A stretch of 64,000 bases of DNA from Streptomyces tendae. Lineage in GTDB: Bacteria; Actinomycetota; Actinomycetes; Streptomycetales; Streptomycetaceae. The notes beneath the pieces were generated by a model. It did not search any database. It was given only the letters and a program-made list of their open reading frames with translations, and was not told the DNA's origin. Positions 53,766 to 61,870 of this stretch are shown here, one piece after another; within the stretch, counting starts at the first letter, position 1, and each line of letters opens with the position of its first letter. The position numbers and the translations under genes were made by a program. Location of the stretch: positions 558,001 to 622,000 of the forward strand of contig NZ_CP043959.1 in the NCBI RefSeq assembly GCF_008632955.1, in the 5' to 3' direction.

Positions 53766-54079
53766 CGGGTGCTGCCTCGCTTTCGTGTGCGCCGGTGCGC
53801 CACGTGTCCGTGGCCGTGCCACACGTTACGGGGTCGCGTCCGGGTGAGCCCCTGTTAATTCGGCGACGTCCGGGCCTGCCGGGCGGGCGTCCCGGATCCG
53901 TCCGGCAGGCACCCGGGCGAGGGGCACCGGAACGGGAGGCGGCGCACGGTGTTCCGACCCATGGGGGAAACGGTCCTCAACCGGTCCTGATCGGGCGCCG
54001 AAAGAAGGGAAATGGCACCCGAAGCGAGGGCATACGGGCGCGGTGAATCGGACGGTCCTCTTGTCCGTATTCTCTGATC
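53766..54079. other. Divergent gap between fahA and a HAD hydrolase gene
   Basis: About 315 bp with no gene. It carries an inverted repeat CCTGCCGG/CCGGCAGG near 53875-53910 and AT-richer segments near 53855-53865 and 54050-54075 that may belong to the two promoters. Confidence 0.45.
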
Positions 54080-54952
54080 ATGGCCGCACCCACCGATTGT
54101 TCTCTCATCGCCACCGACCTGGACGGGACGCTGCTGCGCGGTGACGACACCCTGTCCGACCGCTCCCTCGCCGCCCTCGCGCAGGCGGAGCGCGCCGGTG
54201 CCCGGCACCTCGTGGTGACGGGCCGCCCGGCCCCCAGAGTGCGGTCGCTGCTCGGCGACCTCGGCTGCACGGGACTCGCGGTGTGCGGACAGGGGGCGCA
54301 GGTCTACGACGCCGGGACGGACCGGATGCTGTGGTCGGTCCGGCTGGACCGGGAGCTGGCGGAGACCGCGCTCGGCAAGATCGAGGCCGAGGTGGGTGAG
54401 GTGTACGCGGCGGTCGACCAGGACGGGGTCGACGGGCGGACGCTGATCGAGCCGGGCTACCGGATGCCGCACCCGACGCTTCCGTCGGTGCCGGTGGAGC
54501 GGCGCGACGACCTGTGGGCGCGGCCGATCAGCAAGGTGCTGCTGCGCCACCCGCGGCTCTCGGACGACGCGTTGGCGGCGGCGGCCCGGTCCGTGGTCGG
54601 CTCGCTGGCCACGGTGACCATGTCGGGGCCGGGGACGGTGGAGCTCCAGCCGTGCGGGGTCACCAAGGCGACCGGTCTGGCGCTTGCCGCCGAGCACCTG
54701 GGGCTGCGTCCCGAGGACACGATCGCCTTCGGCGACATGCCGAACGACGTCCCCATGTTCCGGTGGGCGGGCCACGGCGTCGCCATGGCCGACGCGCACG
54801 CCGAGCTCAAGGCGGTGGCCGACGAGGTCACCCTGTCGAACGAGGACGACGGCGTGGCCGTCGTCCTCGAGCGACTGTTCGGGCGGACGGCCGGAGTCGG
54901 CCGTCAGCGGTCGGCTCAGTACGCGCCGAAGACGTTGTCGATCGAGCCGTAG
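54080..54952 (+). CDS. HAD-superfamily hydrolase, Cof type
   Basis: About 290 residues. The HAD motif I IATDLDGTLLRGDD has the nucleophile Asp13 and the acid Asp15. Motif II is HLVVTGRPAPRVRSLLG. Motif III's Lys is in ISKVLLRHP, and motif IV GDMPNDVPMFRWAGHGVAMA is near 220-239. The big cap domain between them is the Cof (IIB) type, so the substrate is probably a small phosphate such as a sugar phosphate or flavin-type compound. The last 37 bp overlap, on the opposite strand, the 3' end of the transglycosylase gene. Confidence 0.88.
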   Translation: MAAPTDCSLIATDLDGTLLRGDDTLSDRSLAALAQAERAGARHLVVTGRPAPRVRSLLGDLGCTGLAVCGQGAQVYDAGTDRMLWSVRLDRELAETALGKIEAEVGEVYAAVDQDGVDGRTLIEPGYRMPHPTLPSVPVERRDDLWARPISKVLLRHPRLSDDALAAAARSVVGSLATVTMSGPGTVELQPCGVTKATGLALAAEHLGLRPEDTIAFGDMPNDVPMFRWAGHGVAMADAHAELKAVADEVTLSNEDDGVAVVLERLFGRTAGVGRQRSAQYAPKTLSIEP

Positions 54953-55392
54953 CGGTCGGCGGCGTAGTTGCAGGCCGCGGCGATGTTGGCGACCGGGTCG
55001 AACGGGTCGAAGGCCGTGCCGGGCACGTGGTACGCCTGGAAGGTCGGGTCGATGACCTGCAGCAGGCCCTTCGACGGAGTGCCCATGGCGGCGTTGGAGT
55101 CCCACAGGTTGATGGCGGCCGGGTTGCCGGACGACTCCCGCATGATGTTGCGGTGGATGGAGTCGTAGGAGCCCGGGATGCCGTTCTGCGCCATGACGTC
55201 CATGGCCTCGCGGATCCAGCCGTCGAGGTTCTCCGGGTACGCGGTCGTGGAGGCGGCGGTCGTGGCCTGGGTCGTGGTCGCGGCGGAGGCGCCGGTGGCA
55301 CCGAACAGCGGCAGCGCGACCACGGCGACGCCGGTGCCGGCGACGGCGAGGGAGCGGACGAGGCGGCGGCGGGACGAAGCGATGACGGGCAT
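54916..55392 (-). CDS. Secreted transglycosylase (SLT-like), riboswitch-controlled
   Basis: A 158-residue protein from the ATG at 55392. A Sec signal peptide (MPVIASSRRRLVRSLAV, then a hydrophobic segment ending ASA-AT) is followed by a Thr/Ala-rich spacer and an SLT-like domain: IHRNIMRESSGNPAAINLWD (about 81-100, catalytic Glu in RESSG), GTPSKGLLQVIDPTFQAYHV (about 104-123) and NIAAACNYAADRYGSID near 136-152. Such enzymes cleave the glycan chain of peptidoglycan. The leader holds a ydaO-type c-di-AMP riboswitch, linking cell-wall cutting to c-di-AMP, as for other Streptomyces wall hydrolases. The 3' end overlaps the HAD gene. Confidence 0.9.
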   Translation of the reverse strand: MPVIASSRRRLVRSLAVAGTGVAVVALPLFGATGASAATTTQATTAASTTAYPENLDGWIREAMDVMAQNGIPGSYDSIHRNIMRESSGNPAAINLWDSNAAMGTPSKGLLQVIDPTFQAYHVPGTAFDPFDPVANIAAACNYAADRYGSIDNVFGAY

Positions 55393-55401
55393 GTCTGGGT
55401 T

Positions 55402-55550
55402 CCTCTCCTACGCCTGCGAGGTGAGCTGTCGGGTTCGGGCGAGGAGAGTGCCCGGCCGTGCCCCTGCGGGCATGGCTTCACCCCGAGCCGTCCGGGCGTG
55501 ATGTCCGGTACGGCGGCTTACCTGGGTCCCCCGCTCCTGCCGTGCGTGAG
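55402..55550 (-). promoter_or_regulatory. ydaO-type c-di-AMP riboswitch
   Basis: Reading the minus strand from about 55550, the sequence shows the conserved blocks of the ydaO/yuaA class in order: GAGCGGGGGACCCAGG, then GGGGTGAAGCC, then a variable hairpin with GCCCGCAGGGGC, then CGCCCGAACCCGACAGCT, CACCTCGCAGGCGTAGGA. The last block runs straight into the ribosome-binding site (AGGAGAGG) of the transglycosylase gene, 10-12 bp before its ATG. Known members are off-switches: bound c-di-AMP stops expression. Confidence 0.88.
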
Positions 55551-56092
55551 TTCGTCGTCGGGTGTGATGCGGGTGGCGGCAGGACTAGGCGTCCACCCGG
55601 CAGGCCCGGAACGTATGCGAGAGCACATGTCGGGAACAAGTGCGACGATCACGCAAGACTCCGTTTGATCTTGAGATGGGTGCTTTTGGGCGCTTGATCC
55701 TTTGCGATCGCCAAGGGTCAACTCCGTTGCGTGGAGCGGGATCGCGGCGTTGCGGGAGGCTGATCGGCCGGCGCGTCGACGCGTGACTCACCTCACGGGA
55801 CGCGGGATGCGAGCGCATTTGCGGCGTACAGGAATTCGCACAGCAATGACGGCAAATCGGACGGCAGGGCGGGCAGGATGGTTCACCGGCCACTGTGTCC
55901 GGGAAACAGAGGAATGTCCGTTGCTGTCAGCCGATCAAAAACACTCCGCTTCTGATCCCCTATCGCCCTGCTTGTGACCCCGGGGCCTGGCGGTGATCGA
56001 AAGGTGACCGGATACGCTGACTCGAGTGGTGGCAGCGACCTATCGACAAACCGTGTAACCGCCAGCAGACACCAGCAGACAGGAGACCCCTC
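55551..56092. other. Control region between transglycosylase and polyprenyl synthase genes
   Basis: About 540 bp with no convincing gene and lower GC than the neighbours. The left part should carry the promoter of the riboswitch transcript. A plus-strand promoter for the polyprenyl synthase may be near 56010-56030 (TACGCT as -10). GGAGACCCC precedes the GTG at 56093. Confidence 0.45.
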
Positions 56093-57103
56093 GTGACCGT
56101 CGTCGGGCCGTTCGGGCTGAGCGTGCGGGACCAGGCTCTGGAAGCCGATGTCCAGGCCGGATTGACGGCTGTCGAGGAAGGGCTGCTCGAGGCCACCAAG
56201 AGTGAGGTGCCGTTCATCACGGAGGCCGCCCAGCACCTGGTGCGGGCCGGCGGCAAGCGGTTCCGTCCGCTGCTCGTGATGCTCGCCGCCCGCTTCGGCG
56301 ACCCCTACGCGCCCGGTGTGGTGCCGTCGGCCGTGGTGGTGGAGCTGACCCACCTGGCCACGCTGTACCACGACGACGTGATGGACGAGGCCGAGGTGCG
56401 GCGCGGGGTCGCGAGCGCGAACGCCCGCTGGGGCAACTCGGTCGCCGTGCTCACCGGCGACTTCCTCTTCGCCCGCGCCTCGCACATCCTGGCCGACCTC
56501 GGCCCGGAGGCCGTGCGGGTGCAGGCCGAGGCGTTCGAGCGGCTGGTCACCGGACAGATCCTGGAGACCGCGGGCCCCCAGGACGGACGCGACCCGGTCG
56601 ACCACTACCTGGACGTGCTCGGCGGCAAGACCGGCTCCCTGGTCGCCGTCTCCTGCCGGTTCGGCGCCATGATGTCCGGCGCCGACGAGACGGTGGTGGA
56701 CGTCCTCACCCAGTACGGCGAGCGGCTCGGCGTCGCCTTCCAGCTCGCCGACGACGTCCTGGACATCGCCTCGGACTCCCACGAGTCGGGCAAGACCCCC
56801 GGCACGGACCTGCGCGAGGGCATCGCCACCCTGCCCGTGCTGCGGCTGCGCGAGCGGACGGCCCGGCTGGGGCTGGCCGAGGACATCGCCCTGTGCGAGC
56901 TGCTCGACTCCGACCTCACCGACGACGCCCGGCACGCCGAGGCGCTGCGGCTGCTGCGCGCCCACCCCGCCCTGGAGCAGGCCCGCCGGGACACCGTGCG
57001 CTACGCCGAGGAGGCGCGCGCCGCGCTCGCCCCGCTGCCCGACGGTCCCGCCAAGTCGGCGCTGGTCGAGCTGTGCGACGCGGTCGTGCACCGGGCCGGC
57101 TGA
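56093..57103 (+). CDS. Polyprenyl diphosphate synthase (probably menaquinone side chain)
   Basis: A 336-residue trans-prenyltransferase from the GTG at 56093, behind AGGAGACC. It builds the long isoprenoid tail from IPP. The two aspartate motifs are seen: LATLYHDDVMDEAEVRRG near 87-104 (first, with long-chain-type residues ahead of it) and FQLADDVLDIASDSHESGK near 217-235 (second), with GGKRFRPLLVMLAARF at about 50-65 as the IPP-binding part. The product length cannot be read from sequence; in Streptomyces octa- to nonaprenyl tails are normal. The gene sits in the menaquinone/nuo neighbourhood. Confidence 0.9.
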   Translation: MTVVGPFGLSVRDQALEADVQAGLTAVEEGLLEATKSEVPFITEAAQHLVRAGGKRFRPLLVMLAARFGDPYAPGVVPSAVVVELTHLATLYHDDVMDEAEVRRGVASANARWGNSVAVLTGDFLFARASHILADLGPEAVRVQAEAFERLVTGQILETAGPQDGRDPVDHYLDVLGGKTGSLVAVSCRFGAMMSGADETVVDVLTQYGERLGVAFQLADDVLDIASDSHESGKTPGTDLREGIATLPVLRLRERTARLGLAEDIALCELLDSDLTDDARHAEALRLLRAHPALEQARRDTVRYAEEARAALAPLPDGPAKSALVELCDAVVHRAG

Positions 57104-57360
57104 CCGGCGCCCGTACGGTCCCGTACGCCTCCCGCACCCGGGTGACCCCTACGGGGCGGGTGAGGCGGCGTCGTCCCGTGTCATACCGCAGCAGTACGCG
57201 CAGTTGAGCCCGCGGTCTGACGAATCCGCCGCGCGGGTTTGGTCAGATGGAACACGACGGACAACACCACTTCTCACCGGTTCGGGTGAGAATGGCGGCT
57301 CGGGCCGAGACTGGTGTGAGGACACGAGACGGAAGCCGCCGCCGACGACGGAGGGCACAC

Positions 57361-58590
57361 ATGGCACCGTACGCATCCGACGACACGACGACCGCGGGAG
57401 AGGCCGAGGAGCCGCGCACGGCGCGGCGCAGGGCCGCCCGCTACGTCGTCCCTGTCACGGTGATGGGCGTGGCGGCCGCGACGATCGGACTCGTCCCGGC
57501 GCTCGCCGACTCCGGTGACCCGGATCTGCCGGAGATCACCGCCGCCCAGCTCATCGAGAAGATCGCGCAGTCGGACGTGGAGCACCTGTCCGGCACCGTG
57601 AAGATCACCACCGACCTCGGACTGCCGGACCTCGGCGGCCTGGAGAGCGGCCTGCTGTCCGGCGCGGCCGGCTCCGACGAGGAGGGAGGCTCCTCCGCCG
57701 ACCCGTCCGGCCGGCTCACCGAGCTGGCGTCCGGCACGCACACCCTGCGGGTCGCGGCCGACGGCCCGGACCGCCAGAAGCTCTCCCTGCTGGAGAACGC
57801 GGCGGAGTACAGCCTCATCCACGACGGCAAGGACGTCTGGGGCTACGACAGCGGCTCCAACGAGGTCTACCACGCCACGGTGGACGACGCGGACGCTCCC
57901 GGCGGGCGCGGCGAGGAGCGGCCCCCGGCCACCCCGCAGGACTTCGCCGAGGAGGCGCTGAAGGCGGTCGACGACACCACGTCCGTGAAGGTCGACGGCA
58001 CCGCCCAGGTGGCCGGCCGGGACGCGTACAAGCTGGTCGTCGAACCCAAGGGGTCCGGTTCCACCGTCGGCGCCATCAGCATCGCGGTCGACCACGAGAC
58101 GGGCCTGCCGCTGAAGTTCACGCTCACCCCGTCGAGCGGCGGCGCGGCCGTCGTGGACGTCGGCTTCACCAAGGTGAGCTTCGACCGCCCGGACGCCTCC
58201 ACCTTCGACTTCACCCCGCCGAAGGGCGCCAAGGTGACCGAGGGCGACGAACAGGGACGCGACCGCGGCCACTTCGGGAAGCCGGAGCGGGGTGCGAAGT
58301 CCGAGGAGGACCTGGCCAAGGGCTTCGACGGACTGACGATGCTCGGCGAGGGCTGGAACACCGTCGCCACCTTCGACACCGGCAGCGGGGCCGGCCTGCC
58401 CACCGCGGAGGCGGGCGGTGACCTCGGCGGTTTCCTCGGCTCGCTCGGCGAGGAGGTCAAGGGTGACTTCGGCACCGGCACGGTGTTCGGCACCCGCCTG
58501 GTCAACGCCCTGATCACCGAGGACGGCAAGGTCTACGTGGGTACCGTCACCAAGGACGCGCTGGTGAAGGCGGCCGACGCGGGGAAGTAG
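57361..58590 (+). CDS. LolA/RseB-like secreted or membrane-anchored protein
   Basis: About 409 residues from the ATG at 57361 behind GGAGGGC; the frame is open 38 codons upstream without a good site. A basic, disordered N terminus leads to a hydrophobic segment (RYVVPVTVMGVAAATIGLVP) ending ALA-DSG, either a signal peptide or an anchor. The rest shows the LolA-like half-barrel pattern: LIEKIAQSDVEHLSGTVKIT, LENAAEYSLIHDGKDVWGYD, VDGTAQVAGRDAYKLVVEPK, AISIAVDHETGLPLKFTLTP. Such proteins bind lipids, but in Streptomyces the ligand is unknown. An ABC exporter follows after 43 bp, so they may act together. Confidence 0.82.
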   Translation: MAPYASDDTTTAGEAEEPRTARRRAARYVVPVTVMGVAAATIGLVPALADSGDPDLPEITAAQLIEKIAQSDVEHLSGTVKITTDLGLPDLGGLESGLLSGAAGSDEEGGSSADPSGRLTELASGTHTLRVAADGPDRQKLSLLENAAEYSLIHDGKDVWGYDSGSNEVYHATVDDADAPGGRGEERPPATPQDFAEEALKAVDDTTSVKVDGTAQVAGRDAYKLVVEPKGSGSTVGAISIAVDHETGLPLKFTLTPSSGGAAVVDVGFTKVSFDRPDASTFDFTPPKGAKVTEGDEQGRDRGHFGKPERGAKSEEDLAKGFDGLTMLGEGWNTVATFDTGSGAGLPTAEAGGDLGGFLGSLGEEVKGDFGTGTVFGTRLVNALITEDGKVYVGTVTKDALVKAADAGK

Positions 58591-58633
58591 GTACCCGCAC
58601 CCAGCGGCGCGGCGAGGGGAACGGGGAACCCGG

Positions 58634-59644
58634 ATGGACGAGGCGTCCGCCACCGAGCAGACGCGCGACGGGACGTCCGCCACGGAGCAGACGCGCGACG
58701 GGACGTCCGCGGGCGACGGGATCGTCGTCACCCGCGGACTGACCAAGCGCTACCGCGGCGGACAGCTCGCCGTCGACGACCTGCGCCTGACCGTCCCGGC
58801 GGGCAGTGTCTTCGGCTTCCTCGGCCCCAACGGCTCCGGCAAGACCACCACCATCCGCATGCTGATGGGCCTGATCGAACCGACCTACGGGACGGCGCAC
58901 GTGCTGGGGCGGCCCATGCCGCGTTCCGCGCGCGCCGTCCTGCCCCACGTCGGCGCCCTCATCGAGGGCCCCGCCCTCTACGGCTTCCTCTCCGGCCGGG
59001 ACAACCTCCTGCGCCTCGACGCCGCCGACCCCACCGCCGACCCGCGCACCCGGAAGGCACGGGTGGCCGCCGCCCTGGACCGGGTGGGGCTCACGGCCGC
59101 GGCCGGCAAGAAGGCGCGGGCGTACTCGCTCGGCATGAAGCAGCGCCTCGGTCTCGCGGCCGCCCTGCTGCGCCCGCGCCGGCTGCTGGTCCTGGACGAA
59201 CCGACCAACGGCCTCGACCCGCAGGGCATGCGGGAGATCCGCGCGCTCGTCCGCGAGCTGGCCACCGACGGCACGACCGTCTTCCTCTCCTCCCACCTCC
59301 TCGACGAGATCGAGCAGGTGTGCACACACGTCGCGGTGATGGCCCGGGGCCGGCTGATCACCCAGGGGCCGGTCGCCGACCTGGCCGCGGGCGCCCGGGG
59401 CCGGCTGGTCGTGACCACACCGGATTCGGCGGACGCCACCCGGGTGCTGAAGGAGCAGGGGGTCGCCGACGTCGTCGTGGACGGGGAGCGGGTGACCGGC
59501 GAGGCGCCCGGGCGTGACCTCGCCGAGGTGAACGCGGCACTGGTGACGGCAGGCGTGCGGGTACGCGGCTTCGGCGTCGAGCGGGCCTCGCTGGAGGACG
59601 CGTTCGTGGCGCTGACCGGGGAGGGCTTCGATGTCGCGGGGTGA
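58634..59644 (+). CDS. ABC transporter ATP-binding protein (exporter type)
   Basis: A 336-residue ATPase. The N-terminal ~25 residues are two copies of a 10-residue repeat (ATEQTRDGTS), outside the core. Core motifs: Walker A GPNGSGKTTTIR near 64-75, Q-loop MLMGLIEPTYG, signature YSLGMKQRLGLAAALL near 163-178, Walker B LLVLDEPTNGLDP near 183-195, and H-loop FLSSHLLDEIEQV. The C-terminal ~90 residues are the regulatory extension found in multidrug/lipid exporters. It overlaps the permease gene by 14 bp. The substrate is unknown; the LolA-like gene upstream suggests a lipid or lipopeptide. Confidence 0.92.
   Translation: MDEASATEQTRDGTSATEQTRDGTSAGDGIVVTRGLTKRYRGGQLAVDDLRLTVPAGSVFGFLGPNGSGKTTTIRMLMGLIEPTYGTAHVLGRPMPRSARAVLPHVGALIEGPALYGFLSGRDNLLRLDAADPTADPRTRKARVAAALDRVGLTAAAGKKARAYSLGMKQRLGLAAALLRPRRLLVLDEPTNGLDPQGMREIRALVRELATDGTTVFLSSHLLDEIEQVCTHVAVMARGRLITQGPVADLAAGARGRLVVTTPDSADATRVLKEQGVADVVVDGERVTGEAPGRDLAEVNAALVTAGVRVRGFGVERASLEDAFVALTGEGFDVAG
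58651..58710 (+). repeat. Tandem 30-bp repeat inside the ABC ATPase gene
   Basis: Two 30-bp units (58651-58680 and 58681-58710) differ at one base and keep the frame. They encode the repeated decapeptide ATEQTRDGTS. A third copy is not present. Confidence 0.88.
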
Positions 59645-60500
59645 AGCGGTACGGAGGGTGAACCCGCTGTGGACCCTCGGGCTGTTCCGCAGCGAGGTGC
59701 TCACCACCTTCCGGCGCTGGCGGACCCTCGCCCTGCTCGGGGTGCTGGCGGCCGTGCCCGTACTGGTCGGCATCGCCGTGCGGATCGAGACCGGGGACGG
59801 CTCGTCGGCAGGCGGCGGTGGCGGCGGAGGACCGGCGTTCATCGCGCAGATCACCAACAACGGACTGTTCCTGGTCTTCACGGCGCTCGCCGCCACCCTG
59901 CCGTTCTTCCTGCCCATGGCCGTCGGCGTGATCGCGGGCGACGCCGTCGCCGGGGAGGCCGGCGCCGGCACCCTGCGCTACCTGCTGGTCGCTCCGGCCG
60001 GCCGCACCCGTCTGCTGCTCACCAAGTACGCGACGGTCATGGCCTTCTGTCTGGTCGCCACCCTCGTGGTCGCCGTCTCGGCGCTGATCACCGGCGCGCT
60101 GCTGTTCCCGCTGGGTGACCTCACGACCATCTCGGGCACCCGGATCAGCTTCTCCGAGGGGTTGCTCCGCGCCCTGCTGATCGCCCTGGTCGTCGCCGTC
60201 TCACTGACCGGGGTGGCGGCACTCGGCCTGTTCGTCTCCACGCTGACCAACAGCGGCATCGCGGCGATGGCGACCACCGTCGGGCTGCTGATCACCGTGC
60301 AGATCCTCGACCAGATCCCACAGCTGCACGCCCTCCACCCCTACCTCTTCTCCCACCACTGGCTGTCCTTCGCCGACCTGATGCGCGAACCGGTCTACTG
60401 GGACGACCTGACCAAGAACCTCGGCCTCCAGGCCCTCTACGCGCTCGTGTTCGGCTCGGCGGCCTGGGCACGATTCACGGGCAAGGACATCACCGCGTAG
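59631..60500 (+). CDS. ABC transporter permease (ABC-2 type)
   Basis: About 289 residues from the ATG at 59631, overlapping the ATPase gene by 14 bp; a GTG at 59658 is the alternative. Six membrane segments are visible: about 33-52, 80-110, 120-155, 165-188, 195-225 and 260-283, with a Gly-rich loop (GDGSSAGGGGGGGPAF) and an ALPFFLPMAVGVIAGDAVAGE-like ABC-2 stretch. It should form the channel for the ATPase upstream. Confidence 0.9.
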   Translation: MSRGEAVRRVNPLWTLGLFRSEVLTTFRRWRTLALLGVLAAVPVLVGIAVRIETGDGSSAGGGGGGGPAFIAQITNNGLFLVFTALAATLPFFLPMAVGVIAGDAVAGEAGAGTLRYLLVAPAGRTRLLLTKYATVMAFCLVATLVVAVSALITGALLFPLGDLTTISGTRISFSEGLLRALLIALVVAVSLTGVAALGLFVSTLTNSGIAAMATTVGLLITVQILDQIPQLHALHPYLFSHHWLSFADLMREPVYWDDLTKNLGLQALYALVFGSAAWARFTGKDITA

Positions 60501-60547
60501 GGAAATGCGCTCGCACGGGCGGGCCGGGACGTGTGACGGTTCGGCCC

Positions 60548-61138
60548 ATGGGCAATTCACGGGCGTACCCCGTCCTGCGGACCACCGACGCGGCCGAGGC
60601 GTTTCGGCAGGCCAGGCGGCTGTGCGCGCTGCTGAGAAATGTTGAGGACAAGGTGTGGCTGTTCGCCGAACTGGCCACGGTCTCCGAGGTTCGGGAAATC
60701 GCCGCGCTCGCTCCCGGACTGCCCTTCGACTACTCGGAGAACCGGACCGATCCGGCGACGGGTGACTACCTCCGGTTCGACCTCGACGTGACGGCACTGG
60801 AGGACGCGGCACTGACGGAACACCTGCCGCTGACCTTCTCGGAGCACGTCGAGCGGGAGCGCGTCGAGGCCGGGATCCTGGCCGCGCTGGGCGAGGGCAT
60901 GGCCTCCATCGAGTGGCACGGCCGCTGGCCGGACGACTCGGACGCGGATGTGGACTGGCCCTCGAAGTACGACGGGATCCAGGTCGTGTTCCACGGTGAC
61001 GAAGCCCAGCGGGGCAACTGGACGGAGGAGCACACCGTCTTCGTCCATGTGACCAAGTGGGGAGACCTGCCCCTCGCCCAGGAACGCGCCGCCCACATCG
61101 GCAGCGAGGTCCTGGGTGAGGCACAGCTCGGCTGGTGA
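60548..61138 (+). CDS. Uncharacterised soluble protein, 196 residues
   Basis: From the ATG at 60548; a GTG at 60533 adds five residues. The protein is acidic and Trp-rich: AEAFRQARRLCALLRNVED, VWLFAELATVSEVREIAALA, WHGRWPDDSDADVDWPSKYD near 117-136 and HTVFVHVTKWGDLPLAQERA. No signal or membrane segment. I recognise no family. It follows the permease gene after 47 bp, so it could share its transcript, and it converges with the flavin reductase gene. The Asp/Trp cluster might bind a cation or a partner, but that is a guess. Confidence 0.75.
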   Translation: MGNSRAYPVLRTTDAAEAFRQARRLCALLRNVEDKVWLFAELATVSEVREIAALAPGLPFDYSENRTDPATGDYLRFDLDVTALEDAALTEHLPLTFSEHVERERVEAGILAALGEGMASIEWHGRWPDDSDADVDWPSKYDGIQVVFHGDEAQRGNWTEEHTVFVHVTKWGDLPLAQERAAHIGSEVLGEAQLGW

Positions 61139-61151
61139 GACGGCGCCGGAG

Positions 61152-61736
61152 TCAGCCGGCCTCGTACGGGAAGCGGGCGAGCGGGGCGTCCTGCGCGAAG
61201 AACGTCTTGGCCCGCGCCAGCGCCTGCGTGTCGCTGAGCACGTCCCCCGGCTTGCTGCCGTTGCCGAGCAGCACCCCGCCGAACCGCATCCCCATGTACG
61301 CGGCCGAGTTGTTCAGCGTGCCGACCAGCGGGTCGGCGACCTCGGGCTCCTCGTGCGCGAGCGCGGTGACGCCCCAGAGCGTGCGGCCCGCCATCGTGTC
61401 CTTGAAGTCCAGGCCGGGGGTGCGCAGCCAGCCCGACCAGTGGTCCAGGTAGCGCTTGGTCTGCGCCGACACCGCGTACCAGTACAGCGGCGAGACGATC
61501 ACCAGGTCCGTCGCCGCGAGCGTGGCGTCCAGCAGGAGGGCGGTGGTGCCCTCGGTCGGACGGACGTGGTCGCTGTCGTGACGCAGGTCCTCGAACTCGG
61601 GCAGTGGGTGGGCGGTGAGGTCGATCCACTGCTGTTCCACGTCCGGGGGCAGCTGTTCGGCGGCCCGGCGGGCGAGCAGTGCGGAGTTGCCGTCCGGGCG
61701 GGCGCTGCCCAGGACGAACAGGAAACGGCGGGTCAT
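61152..61736 (-). CDS. NAD(P)H-dependent FMN reductase/oxidoreductase
   Basis: About 194 residues from the ATG at 61736, which has GGGGGATGACC at the right distance; ATGs at 61742 and 61751 are worse. A flavodoxin-like fold: LFVLGSARPDGNSALLARRA near 5-24 binds FMN phosphate (the SxRxxxNS pattern), VIVSPLYWYAVSAQTKRYLD near 87-106 holds the flavin loop, and GRTLWGVTALAH follows. Members reduce quinones, FMN or chromate with NAD(P)H. A well-formed promoter with an operator-like repeat precedes it. Confidence 0.88.
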   Translation of the reverse strand: MTRRFLFVLGSARPDGNSALLARRAAEQLPPDVEQQWIDLTAHPLPEFEDLRHDSDHVRPTEGTTALLLDATLAATDLVIVSPLYWYAVSAQTKRYLDHWSGWLRTPGLDFKDTMAGRTLWGVTALAHEEPEVADPLVGTLNNSAAYMGMRFGGVLLGNGSKPGDVLSDTQALARAKTFFAQDAPLARFPYEAG

Positions 61737-61778
61737 GGTCATCCCCCACATACTCGGCGTTCGCCAGTAACAAGCTTC

Positions 61779-61810
61779 TGCATCTTATGCGTATGCAAGT
61801 AAATGTCCAA
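61779..61810 (-). promoter_or_regulatory. Promoter with operator-like repeat for the FMN reductase gene
   Basis: On the minus strand TTGGAC (61805-61810) and TAAGAT (61782-61787) are 17 bp apart, a good vegetative promoter. The inverted repeat TGCAT-N9-ATGCA (61779-61797) covers the -10 and part of the spacer, so a repressor bound here would block it. HxlR/MarR-type regulators are typical for this enzyme family. Confidence 0.65.
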
Positions 61811-61870
61811 GGGGAGGGGACCGGGCGGCTCTTCCCCGACGCGCCTCGTGGCGCGGAGTCCCCGCCTCCG

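Noticed and set aside
53765..53822. Upstream extension of fumarylacetoacetase
   Set aside because: Family alignment begins at MPPFDVPEGDPFG; the extension is basic and non-conserved.
57247..57360. N-terminal extension of the LolA-like protein
   Set aside because: Arg-rich and without a ribosome-binding site; the ATG at 57361 follows GGAGGGC.
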